Shown here: piece after piece, positions 1 through 7,200 of the stretch
Layout: each line of letters opens with the position of its first letter
How positions within the stretch are numbered: the first letter of the stretch is position 1
NCBI GenBank assembly: GCA_946539635.1
Contig: CAMNHS010000038.1
Location: 1-11,177, forward strand
DNA length: 11,177 nt
DNA from: an uncultured Prevotellaceae bacterium
GTDB taxonomy: Bacteria > Bacteroidota > Bacteroidia > Bacteroidales > Bacteroidaceae
Direction of reading: 5' to 3'
Translations under genes and position numbers: made by a program
Notes under the pieces: generated by a model
Databases searched by the model: none
What the model saw: only the letters and a program-made list of their open reading frames with translations
What the model was told of the DNA's origin: nothing

Positions 1-54
1 CCAACGACCCCGAGATTACAAATCACGTGCTCTGGCCAACTGAGCTAAAGAGGC
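1..54 (-). tRNA. tRNA-Thr (anticodon TGT), 3' part missing
   Basis: Read on the minus strand, the acceptor 5' strand GCCTCTT (54-48) is followed by a D-arm with stem GCTC/GAGC (45-42 and 32-29). An anticodon loop TTTGTAA (22-16) carries TGT at 20-18, which reads ACA threonine codons. The window edge cuts the gene after the first half of the T-stem (5-1), so the 3' acceptor strand is not seen. The five-base anticodon stem CGTGA/TCTCG contains one U-U mismatch in the middle. In Bacteroidales this tRNA typically opens a tRNA cluster upstream of tuf, which would lie outside the window; that part is from known synteny. Confidence 0.93.
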
Positions 55-108
55 GAGTCCCTGTCCCGAAATCAGGCGCTAAATGCATCCTGTGGGAATT
101 TGCGGGTG

Positions 109-139
109 CAAAGGTACGTATAAATTTTTAAATCACCAA
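109..139 (-). promoter_or_regulatory. Bacteroidetes-type promoter of the tRNA-Thr unit
   Basis: The minus strand has a -7 element TACCTTTG (116-109), and 20 nt upstream a TTG (139-137) within TTTGG. This fits the Bacteroidetes sigma-ABfr consensus (TTG, about 20 nt, TAnnTTTG). Transcription would start near 104, about 50 nt before the mature tRNA 5' end. The -33 element lies only 17 nt beyond the hpf stop codon. No terminator is visible between hpf and the tRNA, so hpf transcripts may also read into it. Confidence 0.75.
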
Positions 140-156
140 ACTTTTTCCAAAGAATT

Positions 157-462
157 TTAATGATTTCTTGATTTTTCTTTAATTTTGGTCAATTTTACCT
201 TCAATGCGTCAACACACAAGTCAATGCCTTCTTCAAAAGTGTCGCATGTTTTTTCTACAAATTGTGTTCCGCCAGGTATTGCCACACTGATGCTTGTTGT
301 TTTGTTCATAGCAGTTTGCGGCTTTTCGACCTTCAGTTGCACCTCTACTTTCTTTATATCTTCGTAAGACCTTGAGAGTTTTTCTACTTTCTTTGTAGCG
401 AACTCATGTAATTTCTCTGTTGCGTCGAAATGGACAGCCTGAATTTTAATCTCCATAGTCAT
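157..462 (-). CDS. hpf: ribosome hibernation-promoting factor (HPF/YfiA family, short form)
   Basis: This 101-residue protein has the beta-alpha-beta-beta-beta-alpha layout of the HPF/RaiA family. It opens with MEIKIQAVHFDAT, continues with a helix (about 15-32), the strand KVEVQLKVEK (38-47), and a last helix rich in Lys (about 76-97). Family members bind the 30S decoding centre in stationary phase and block translation, helping ribosomes form inactive dimers or stay dormant. It is the short form, without the C-terminal dimerisation domain of long HPF. The start is ATG at 462; ATG at 456 (residue 3) is equally plausible, because homologues as I recall them begin MEI. It follows xerC by 16 nt and is probably co-transcribed with it. 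No Shine-Dalgarno sequence is present, as is usual in this phylum. Confidence 0.93.
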   Translation of the reverse strand: MTMEIKIQAVHFDATEKLHEFATKKVEKLSRSYEDIKKVEVQLKVEKPQTAMNKTTSISVAIPGGTQFVEKTCDTFEEGIDLCVDALKVKLTKIKEKSRNH

Positions 463-478
463 TTAAGTTTTTAGGTTT

Positions 479-1387
479 TTATAACTGTGAGTTTTTGCCC
501 TCCCTAGGATGGGCATCTTCGTAACTTCGCTTCAATTCCTCAAAAGTAACATGAGTATAGATCTGTGTTGTTTTGAGGCTTTCATGACCCAGCAGTTTCT
601 GCACACTTCCTAATTTTGCATCATGGTTGAGCATCACTGTAGCAAAGGTATGTCTCAACACGTGTGGTGAACGCTTCTTCTGTGTAGTGACAAAAGAGAG
701 GTAGTGTCTGACAATGCTGTAAACAATTGCAGCCGTCATTGCTTCTCCCTTATCATTCCTGAAGAGAGCGTGGCTATTGTCCGTTGCCGGGATGTTTTCA
801 TCTCTCAGCTGTTGGTAGTATTTGATGGCTTCCACCATTTCCTGCCCCAACGGGACAATGCGCTGCTTTCTCCTTTTTCCCGTCACTTTTATCTCATGAT
901 TGATGAGATTCACATCTTCATCTCTGAGAGCCACCACTTCACCTCTACGAATTCCTGTCGAATATAAGAGTAATAATAATGTACGCGCACGTACATCTTT
1001 TATATCCTCTAAATTCCAATCCAGTTTGTCAAAGAGATTGTCCGCCTCTTCCTCTCTGAGGAAAGTTGGCAACACTTTCTCTTTCTTTGGTCCTGTGACT
1101 TTGTGAGCGGGATCGCGCTCCACGATACCTTTTCTCAGGGCGTAACGATAAAGTGATTTTACCGCTGATAGTTTTTTACATGCATATGAGGCTTTCTGCC
1201 CCTTTTCCATCATGTCCTCTATCCAGTCGCGAATTACATCGCTGTCGGCGCCCTCTGGTGTCAATTGACTGTCGAGTTTCTTGAGAAATGTCTTATAGTC
1301 TTCCAATGCCTCACGATAGGTTTCCACCGTTTGAGGTGATGCATCGCGCTCTGCAAGCATGTATCTCAGGAAATCTTCAACAATCAT
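479..1387 (-). CDS. xerC: tyrosine recombinase, XerC/XerD type
   Basis: This 302-residue site-specific recombinase has the Xer length. The N-terminal SAM-like core-binding domain spans about 1-90 (MIVEDFLRYMLAERDASPQT...) and the catalytic domain about 105-290. All catalytic residues are present: R147 in TGIRRGE, K171 in GKRRKQRIVPL, H242 and R245 in PHVLRHTFAT, H268 in LLGHES, and the nucleophile Y277 in QIYTHV. Xer proteins resolve chromosome dimers at dif with a partner recombinase. The constant neighbourhood between rpsU and hpf marks it as a core gene and not an element integrase. Whether it is the XerC or XerD equivalent cannot be decided here. The ATG at 1387 lies 4 nt after a candidate -7 element, so the transcript may be leaderless. 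Confidence 0.93.
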   Translation of the reverse strand: MIVEDFLRYMLAERDASPQTVETYREALEDYKTFLKKLDSQLTPEGADSDVIRDWIEDMMEKGQKASYACKKLSAVKSLYRYALRKGIVERDPAHKVTGPKKEKVLPTFLREEEADNLFDKLDWNLEDIKDVRARTLLLLLYSTGIRRGEVVALRDEDVNLINHEIKVTGKRRKQRIVPLGQEMVEAIKYYQQLRDENIPATDNSHALFRNDKGEAMTAAIVYSIVRHYLSFVTTQKKRSPHVLRHTFATVMLNHDAKLGSVQKLLGHESLKTTQIYTHVTFEELKRSYEDAHPREGKNSQL

Positions 1388-1391
1388 GTTG

Positions 1392-1422
1392 CGAATTTAC
1401 GCAATAAAATTCAGATTGCCAA
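1392..1422 (-). promoter_or_regulatory. candidate promoter of xerC-hpf, nearly leaderless
   Basis: The minus strand carries TAAATTCG (1399-1392), one base off the TAnnTTTG consensus, with a TTG at 1422-1420 exactly 20 nt upstream, inside TTTTGG. It sits between the rpsU terminator and the xerC ATG. Only CAAC separates the -7 element from the ATG, so transcription would begin at or within a few bases of the start codon. This is weaker than the other promoters in the window because of the mismatch. Confidence 0.55.
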
Positions 1423-1440
1423 AAGAATTAACCTTCTTTA

Positions 1441-1463
1441 AGAAAAAAGGCTCGTTTAAGCCT
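1441..1463 (-). terminator. intrinsic terminator of rpsU
   Basis: On the minus strand AGGCT (1463-1459), loop TAAACG, and AGCCT (1452-1448) form a 5-bp hairpin followed by a run of T (1448-1443). The rpsU TAA stop lies inside the loop, so coding sequence and terminator overlap. The short stem suggests partial termination. Confidence 0.65.
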
Positions 1464-1650
1464 CCTCTGCGCGACGCAGTTGCTGTACATAGATGGCATG
1501 CTCCATCTTGAGCCTCTTCAATACAGAAGGCTTGTTGAACTGCTGACGTGAACGAAGTTCCTTAACGACACCAGTCTTTTCAAACTTTCTCTTGAATTTC
1601 TTGAGGGCTCTTTCGATGTTTTCGCCTTCCTTTACAGGTACAATAATCAT
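1456..1650 (-). CDS. rpsU: 30S ribosomal protein bS21
   Basis: This 64-residue protein is a clear bS21. It starts MIIVPVKEGENIERALKKFKRKFEKTG and continues with a basic helical second half (VLKRLKMEHAIYVQQLRRAEEA). It binds the 30S platform next to bS18 and the 3' end of 16S rRNA. In Bacteroidetes, bS21 together with bS18 and bS6 holds the anti-Shine-Dalgarno tail of 16S rRNA out of reach, which explains why genes here lack Shine-Dalgarno sequences. The start is ATG at 1650. A strong promoter lies about 95 nt upstream and a small terminator overlaps the stop, so it is mainly a one-gene transcript ahead of xerC-hpf. Confidence 0.97.
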   Translation of the reverse strand: MIIVPVKEGENIERALKKFKRKFEKTGVVKELRSRQQFNKPSVLKRLKMEHAIYVQQLRRAEEA

Positions 1651-1697
1651 CTGTCTTTTTGTTTTTTAAATTGTTAATAATATGATACTTATGCTTA

Positions 1698-1720
1698 CTT
1701 CCTTACACACGCACGTGCGT
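1698..1720 (-). promoter_or_regulatory. rpsU 5' leader with 12-bp palindrome
   Basis: The rpsU mRNA leader is about 90 nt long. It contains a perfect palindrome ACGCACGTGCGT (1709-1720) and, shortly after it in the mRNA, AAGGAAG (1704-1698), a purine stretch resembling a Shine-Dalgarno but about 47 nt before the ATG. Close to the ATG there is only AAAAAGACAG. The palindrome could be a DNA-binding site or an RNA stem-loop; no known riboswitch or r-protein leader was recognised. A role in rpsU control is inference from position. Confidence 0.4.
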
Positions 1721-1743
1721 ACATGAGTAGAAAAAAGCGGATG

Positions 1744-1774
1744 CAAAGGTAATATATTTTTTTTATCCCACCAA
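1744..1774 (-). promoter_or_regulatory. promoter of rpsU
   Basis: The minus strand has TACCTTTG (1751-1744) with TTG at 1774-1772, exactly 20 nt upstream and following a T-run. This is a full match to the Bacteroidetes consensus. The predicted start is near 1739. It is divergent from the MFS promoter; the two -33 elements lie about 17 bp apart, so access to one may affect the other. Confidence 0.8.
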
Positions 1775-1790
1775 AAAAATCCTTAAAAAG

Positions 1791-1821
1791 TTGCTTATTT
1801 GGCATCTTTTCCTTAACTTTG
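1791..1821 (+). promoter_or_regulatory. promoter of the MFS transporter gene
   Basis: The plus strand has TTG (1791-1793), a 20-nt spacer, and TAACTTTG (1814-1821), a full consensus match. The predicted start is near 1826, leaving a leader of about 42 nt before the ATG at 1868. No Shine-Dalgarno sequence is visible in that leader, which is A/T rich. Confidence 0.8.
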
Positions 1822-1867
1822 CAGCCGGAATAGTAATCCTAAATTACATTTTTTCAAACAAAATATA

Positions 1868-3160
1868 ATGAATTTAAGCAAGAATCCTTGGAGTTGGGTG
1901 CCCTCGCTTTATTTTGCAGAAGGCATACCCTATGTAGCAGTGATGACGATAGCCTTGGTGTTGTATAAGCAGTTAGGGCTTTCGAATACGGAAATAACCT
2001 ATTACACCTCTTGGTTGTATCTTCCCTGGGTAATAAAACCTCTTTGGAGTCCTTTCATAGACCTTATAAAGACAAAGCGTTGGTGGATTACCTCCATGCA
2101 AATCCTCATTGGAGCAGCTTTTGGCGGTGTAGCCTTCACTATTCCGACTGATTTCTGGCTTCAGGGCACTCTCGCTTTCTTCTGGCTGATGGCTTTCTCC
2201 AGCGCTACCCATGATATAGCAGCAGACGGCTATTATATGCTTGCCCTTGACAGTCACGAGCAGTCTTGGTTTGTTGGCATACGAAGCACTTTCTATCGCC
2301 TCGCTATGATAGTGGGACAGGGCGTTTTGGTAATGATTGCAGGAACTCTTGAAATCATCTTCCGCAACCAGATAGCTTATTCTTGGAGTCTCCTCTTCTA
2401 TGGTTGCTGCGGATTGTTCATAGCTATATGGATCTGGCATACTTATATACTTCCTCATCCAAGTGAGGATGGAGTTCGCGAAGGTGTTTCTGCCAGTACT
2501 ATTCTTGCTGATTTCAAAGAAACCATAAAGACATTTTTTCAAAAGGAACAGGTATTGGTGGGCATCCTTTTTATGCTGCTCTATCGTATGCCGGAAGGAC
2601 TTCTTGTAAAGATTTCTACCCTTTTCCTCATCGATGCAGAAACCAATGGTGGTTTGGGACTTTCTCCTCAGGAGTTAGGATTCGTTCAGGGAACAGTAGG
2701 TGTCATCGGACTTACTCTTGGTGGTATTCTTGGCGGTATTGTTGCAGGTAAAGATGGTTTGAAGAAGTGGTTGTGGCCAATGGTTTGCGCCATAACTCTT
2801 CCTGATATCGTTTATGTCTTCATGGCTTATGCCCTTCCAGCCGATTTGCTTATTGTAAATGTCTGTGTTTTCATCGAGCAATTTGGCTATGGATTCGGCT
2901 TCACAGCTTATATGTTATACCTGATATACTACAGTAGAGGCGAATATAAGACTTCTCACTATGCCCTGTGTACAGCATTTATGGCATTAAGCATGATGAT
3001 ACCAGGTCTCTTTGCTGGCGCTCTTCAGGAAGCAGTCGGCTATCGCATGTTCTTCATCATAGTGATGGCTTTCTGCAGTGTTACCTTCCTTACGGCATCG
3101 CTTTTAAAAATCGATCCGTCTTTCGGATGCAAAGATAAACAAGACAGCACAGAGAAATAA
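1868..3160 (+). CDS. MFS transporter, AmpG-like (muropeptide/sugar permease family)
   Basis: This 430-residue membrane protein has about 12 hydrophobic segments in two halves, separated by a polar stretch at about 196-228. It opens NPWSWVPSLYFAEGIPY and has YLPWVIKPLWSPFIDL at 51-66 and THDIAADGYYMLAL at 114-127. These resemble the conserved motifs of AmpG/acetyl-CoA-transporter type MFS proteins, including the acidic residue after the DIA motif. AmpG proper imports anhydromuropeptides for cell-wall recycling, but Bacteroidetes have many paralogues and the substrate here is unknown. Nearby pectin and xylan enzymes allow a sugar substrate, though nothing shows it. It has its own promoter and faces away from rpsU. 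Its last 71 bp overlap the convergent comEC gene; the overlap encodes only the end of its last membrane helix and a polar tail. Confidence 0.85.
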   Translation: MNLSKNPWSWVPSLYFAEGIPYVAVMTIALVLYKQLGLSNTEITYYTSWLYLPWVIKPLWSPFIDLIKTKRWWITSMQILIGAAFGGVAFTIPTDFWLQGTLAFFWLMAFSSATHDIAADGYYMLALDSHEQSWFVGIRSTFYRLAMIVGQGVLVMIAGTLEIIFRNQIAYSWSLLFYGCCGLFIAIWIWHTYILPHPSEDGVREGVSASTILADFKETIKTFFQKEQVLVGILFMLLYRMPEGLLVKISTLFLIDAETNGGLGLSPQELGFVQGTVGVIGLTLGGILGGIVAGKDGLKKWLWPMVCAITLPDIVYVFMAYALPADLLIVNVCVFIEQFGYGFGFTAYMLYLIYYSRGEYKTSHYALCTAFMALSMMIPGLFAGALQEAVGYRMFFIIVMAFCSVTFLTASLLKIDPSFGCKDKQDSTEK

Positions 3161-4280
3161 TCATCACATATACCAACAGGGTCTGCCATACTGATAATCT
3201 GACTTCCAGGTTTGAGTATGGCAGATTTCTTATCCACAACAGGGAAGCATGCATCCCTTGTACTACTGCTGTCAAAGGTTCCTGCAGGGGTAATCCCACT
3301 AATATTCCTATCGCCAAAGCTATTATCAGGAAGGCAGCTGGGGTTACTATGAAATTTGTCAGCAGGAAGTAGGTTGGGAAATTGCCGAAATAATATGCCA
3401 CCAAAGGTGCTACTCCCAATTGTGCAGTAAGAGAAATAGCCACTAAACCAACGATTCCATCGAAGCAAACTCTGCGACATACTACCCATACAGAAGGTTG
3501 TCCTGCTTCCTTTTCTCTATATGTCAGGAATCTGAATATCGGCCCATAGAGCACCAGTATTCCTGTTACAGCAGCAAAAGACATCTGAAATCCTACATCA
3601 AAGAGCCATTGTGGCGATATTACCAGCAACAATGCTGCAGTAACAGCCAGCACATCCATACTCCTTGTGTTTCTCGAAAGCATCTTTGCTATACTGTATA
3701 TTGTCAGCATGAGGGCAGCTCTGACCAAAGAAGGCTGAAAGCCTATCAGGAAGACAAAGGCCCATATAGCAAACAACTCTGTCAGTACCGATATCTTTGG
3801 CCATCTCTTCGTGGGAAGCAGGAAGGTGAGAATCATAAAAAGGATTCCCAGATGCATTCCTGACAGAGCCAGAATATGTGCTCCTCCGCTGGCGGAAAAG
3901 GTTTTCCGGACCTCCTTGCTGATACCTTTCTTCTCTCCCAATGTCATAGCAGCAACTATGTCATAGGTATCTCCCGAAAGTCCTTGTTCCACATATTTTG
4001 AAGTCATCACTTTCCTCTTCTCCCCCATCTCTGCAGCAATCTTTTCTACATAAGATACAGATGTCGCTGGGGAATTGTCGCTGTTCCTTATCAGGAAGAT
4101 ACCCAATACTATGAGTGCCCCCATAAGCGTTACTGACGCTACCCTCTCAAGTCGCCTCAGCAAGGCAGTCAGAAAGAGTAGCGCCAGCAGTATGTATGCA
4201 ATATAGGCATTGCTGACAGGAATCTCAAAAAGCCTTCCAGCAGCAATACCTATTACTATCATTATCAGTGCGCTACGCAC
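3090..4280 (-). CDS. comEC: ComEC/Rec2 family DNA uptake channel, reduced form
   Basis: This 396-residue membrane protein matches the Competence domain of ComEC, the inner-membrane channel that passes single-stranded DNA during natural transformation. Key stretches are GGAHILALSGMHLGIL (132-147), PSLVRAALM (183-191), FDVGFQMSFAAVTGIL (227-242) and PLVAYYFGNFPTYFLLTN (292-309). Two to three N-terminal helices (3-64) lead straight into the channel domain. The soluble OB-fold (DUF4131-type) usually found between them is missing, and so is the C-terminal metallo-beta-lactamase-like nuclease domain. The GTG at 4280 overlaps the lyase stop by 16 nt; it is chosen because R2-S-A-L then aligns with the usual family start. 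ATG at 4262, 2 nt after that stop, is the alternative. It probably shares the lyase transcript. Confidence 0.85.
   Translation of the reverse strand: MRSALIMIVIGIAAGRLFEIPVSNAYIAYILLALLFLTALLRRLERVASVTLMGALIVLGIFLIRNSDNSPATSVSYVEKIAAEMGEKRKVMTSKYVEQGLSGDTYDIVAAMTLGEKKGISKEVRKTFSASGGAHILALSGMHLGILFMILTFLLPTKRWPKISVLTELFAIWAFVFLIGFQPSLVRAALMLTIYSIAKMLSRNTRSMDVLAVTAALLLVISPQWLFDVGFQMSFAAVTGILVLYGPIFRFLTYREKEAGQPSVWVVCRRVCFDGIVGLVAISLTAQLGVAPLVAYYFGNFPTYFLLTNFIVTPAAFLIIALAIGILVGLPLQEPLTAVVQGMHASLLWIRNLPYSNLEVRLSVWQTLLVYVMIISLCCLVYLCIRKTDRFLKAMP
3182..3225 (+). terminator. 11-bp inverted repeat after the MFS stop, candidate 3' end signal
   Basis: TCTGCCATACT (3182-3192) and AGTATGGCAGA (3215-3225) are perfect reverse complements separated by 22 nt. 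The structure starts 21 nt after the MFS stop codon and is followed by TTTCTTA. It lies wholly inside the coding sequence of comEC on the other strand, whose arms encode LPYS and SVWQ. A hairpin here could terminate or protect the MFS mRNA. The following T-tract is short, so terminator function is inference. Confidence 0.45.
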
Positions 4281-7200
4281 TTTTTACCATTCTTTATGTA
4301 AATACCCTCCTTAGGGATTTCCTTCAGGCGAATACCCTGTAGGTTGTATATTGCTTCATCTTCTTTCTCCTTCTGTTCGTCAGCAAGATGAGCAGAAATG
4401 CCTGTTGGGGTTGGGTTGTAAGGACGTCCGAATACATAAGAGTCAGCACCTGGGTAGGTAGAGCTGAATCCGAATAATCCGTAAGCAGTACCTCCAGGAA
4501 CCTTCCATGAGCCATCAGTCTTGTAGAAACCTACACCTCTGTCGCCATTACGGAACTCATAGATATGGCTATATGATGCCTGTGAAGCAACGATGGAATC
4601 GCAATAAAATCCCTTCACATAACTGTTTGTAGGAGTAACATTAGCAGTTAATGCTGTTGGAACGAATACAGGATTCTCCACCTTTGAGTTGAATATTATA
4701 GGTCTGTTGGCAGCTATTACCTTTCCTGCTGCATAAGAAGTAACCTTTATAGTGTCATATCCTTCCTTGTAATCATAACTTGTGACAGAATAAGCAGTTA
4801 CTCCTTCTGGTACTTTTACAGGATATGTCACATAGATAGCACCCCAGTATTTTCCCATGTTGCTTGGAGTATTCTCCACCTCGAATGTCTCAGCAGTAAT
4901 CTTCTTCGACTCACGCAGGTTATATCCCAGGTGTGGTGGCTGGTTATAGCAGCAGTTTTCTGCTATTATCTGTGCTCTGTAGTCAATATCATCCAGCAGA
5001 TGTGGCACGATATAATCTGTCTGATAGTTTGTGGCATTCACAACCAGCTGATAACCTGTTGTTCCTCCCTCTGACCAGCAGATTACCTCTTCTCGCCAGT
5101 CGCCAAAGACATCTCCTAACAGGCAGGCATTATTCTTTGAGGCATTATTGGTTTTTCCGTATGTATAGTTGCCACCATTTACGCAACCAATCAATCTGTC
5201 AAAGTTCTTTGACGAAGGGTTCCAGGTTTCAAGACAACCTTTTCCCCAGAAGTCATCGCCAAGTGTTCCTGTCCAGTATAACCTGTCCTGTGCAGCGGCG
5301 CCACCGCCCCAAGTCTTTGAGTCAACAACGCTATTACCATCCTTATCAAAGATGTTTGGCCAAGCAGAAGCCTGCCAAATGGCATCATCCCTCTCAGGGT
5401 CGAAGTTTGCCATAAATCCGCGGCCAGTGTCGCCAGAAGCAGTCTTGTGCAGCAATAGTTCTCCTGTAGTACCATCACGATAATCCATACCATAAGGACT
5501 ATCCTCATGTACCATAAATACTTCCAATCCTGGACGATTCGGGTCGAAATCACTTGTATGCAGGGCATCACCATGTTTCAGTCCTGTACGATAAAGTGTT
5601 GTACCGTCAGACTTCAGGGCACCAGAACCATATGTTATCTCCTGCTTGCCATCAAGGTTTACGTCAGCAACAGAGAACCAGTGGCAGCCTTCGCCATATA
5701 CTGTTTTTGAAAGGCTTTTTGTTGTACCATCGGCATACTTCACCTGACCATTTGTTGCTGTCAGAGCCCTATGCACCCAGCGCAGGGTGAGATTTGTACC
5801 ATCCCAGTCATAGGCACCTATGAAGGCACCATTGTAATATCCGCGTGCGAAGATACCACTTGGGTTTCCGTCCTTTCCGTCCAGCCATGCTATGCCGGCA
5901 AGGTATCTCTCAGAACGGTTTTGCTTTTCATCACCCCAGTATGCTGAGCCGGCAGCATAGTCAGTATGATAAGGTATTGTCTTCAGTTCTGCACCATTTC
6001 GTCCATCGAATACCGTAATCCATTCCTCGCCTTCTACCTGCTTTCCTCTTGAATTGAGATAGTTGCCCTTAGGATTCTTGTCAACGCTGAGGTAGTTACC
6101 CTCTCCGTCGATGGCTCCGTGACCTGTCTTTATCATAAATTCTCCGTATCCATCGCCATCAAAGTCCCATGCTACGAAAGAAGAGGTATGTGCTGAAGAG
6201 AACATATTCGGACCACCAGTAAGTATCCACAGGCGTTTGCCATTCAGCTTGTAGCATCCGAAATATTCAGGAGAAGTAGTACCAGTTGATGCAGCATCCT
6301 TTTCGTTTGAAGGGCTCCACTTCAGTATTATCTCATACTCTCCGTCGCCATCCATATCGCAGATAGAGGCATCATTCGGAGTATATGTGGCTCCCCTGCC
6401 CCAGATGTCTGTAGGAGCACCACCCTCGAGGTCTATGTATGTCACCTGTGAAGACCAGGCCTTACAGGTATCTCTTTCTACAATTTCGTTATTCTCATTA
6501 TACACCTCCAGGCGATAGTATGTCGATGTTCCGCCATTGGTATCGGCAAAGTTCGTCTTGCCAATGATGTAGTTTCCGCTGTTGAGCTTCGAATTTATGG
6601 TTTTTGCACTTATACCCTTATACAGCTTAAACTTATAGTTTCTGTTGTCATACGCTCTTGAACGCCAAGAGACAATGTTTCCTGAGCCACCTGACTGTGA
6701 CAGGTTTACAGCCACAAGTCCACGCTTCAGTGGAGTTGCCTTACCCTTTGGAGGAGTATTTGTTACGGTGAAACCGACATAAAACGTGAATTCCGCCTCG
6801 TCACCATTCATCACATTCACCTTCAGGGTATGTGTGTCAGCATCATACTCTGTCTTTATGCTATTCTCTGAGAGTCCTGCCTTCAAAGTAGCAACGAAGT
6901 CAGTTGGGTCACCATACACTTTCTTTCCAAAACGGACGGTTTCACCGTACTTTAGCGACTTGATGGCATCATAGAGGTCCAATTCTTCTGTTCCTGCTCC
7001 AACATTTCCCTGACACTTCAGGGAAGAGAGATAATGGCTTGCATCATATATCTCAGAGTCAATCTCACCCTCTATCACCACATTGCGGAAAGCCATATCC
7101 TTAGTATTGGCAACATTCTCGATGTATATCAATATGAGGAAGCCCTTATCGCTGTTATAGTTGTTCACATAGTAGGAATGGTGGCTGTAACCAGTGCTGT

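Noticed and set aside
479..1387. Tyrosine recombinase next to a tRNA as a sign of an integrated element
   Set aside because: The rpsU-xerC-hpf-tRNA order is a conserved core arrangement in Bacteroidales, no att duplication is seen, and no element genes follow.
1973..2542. Minus-strand open frame of 189 codons inside the MFS gene
   Set aside because: It is a shadow of the transporter coding sequence, without family features or promoter.
4933..5415. Plus-strand open frame of 160 codons inside the PL11 gene
   Set aside because: It is antisense to conserved PL11 catalytic sequence and rich in Ser/His/Arg/Gln as expected of a shadow frame.
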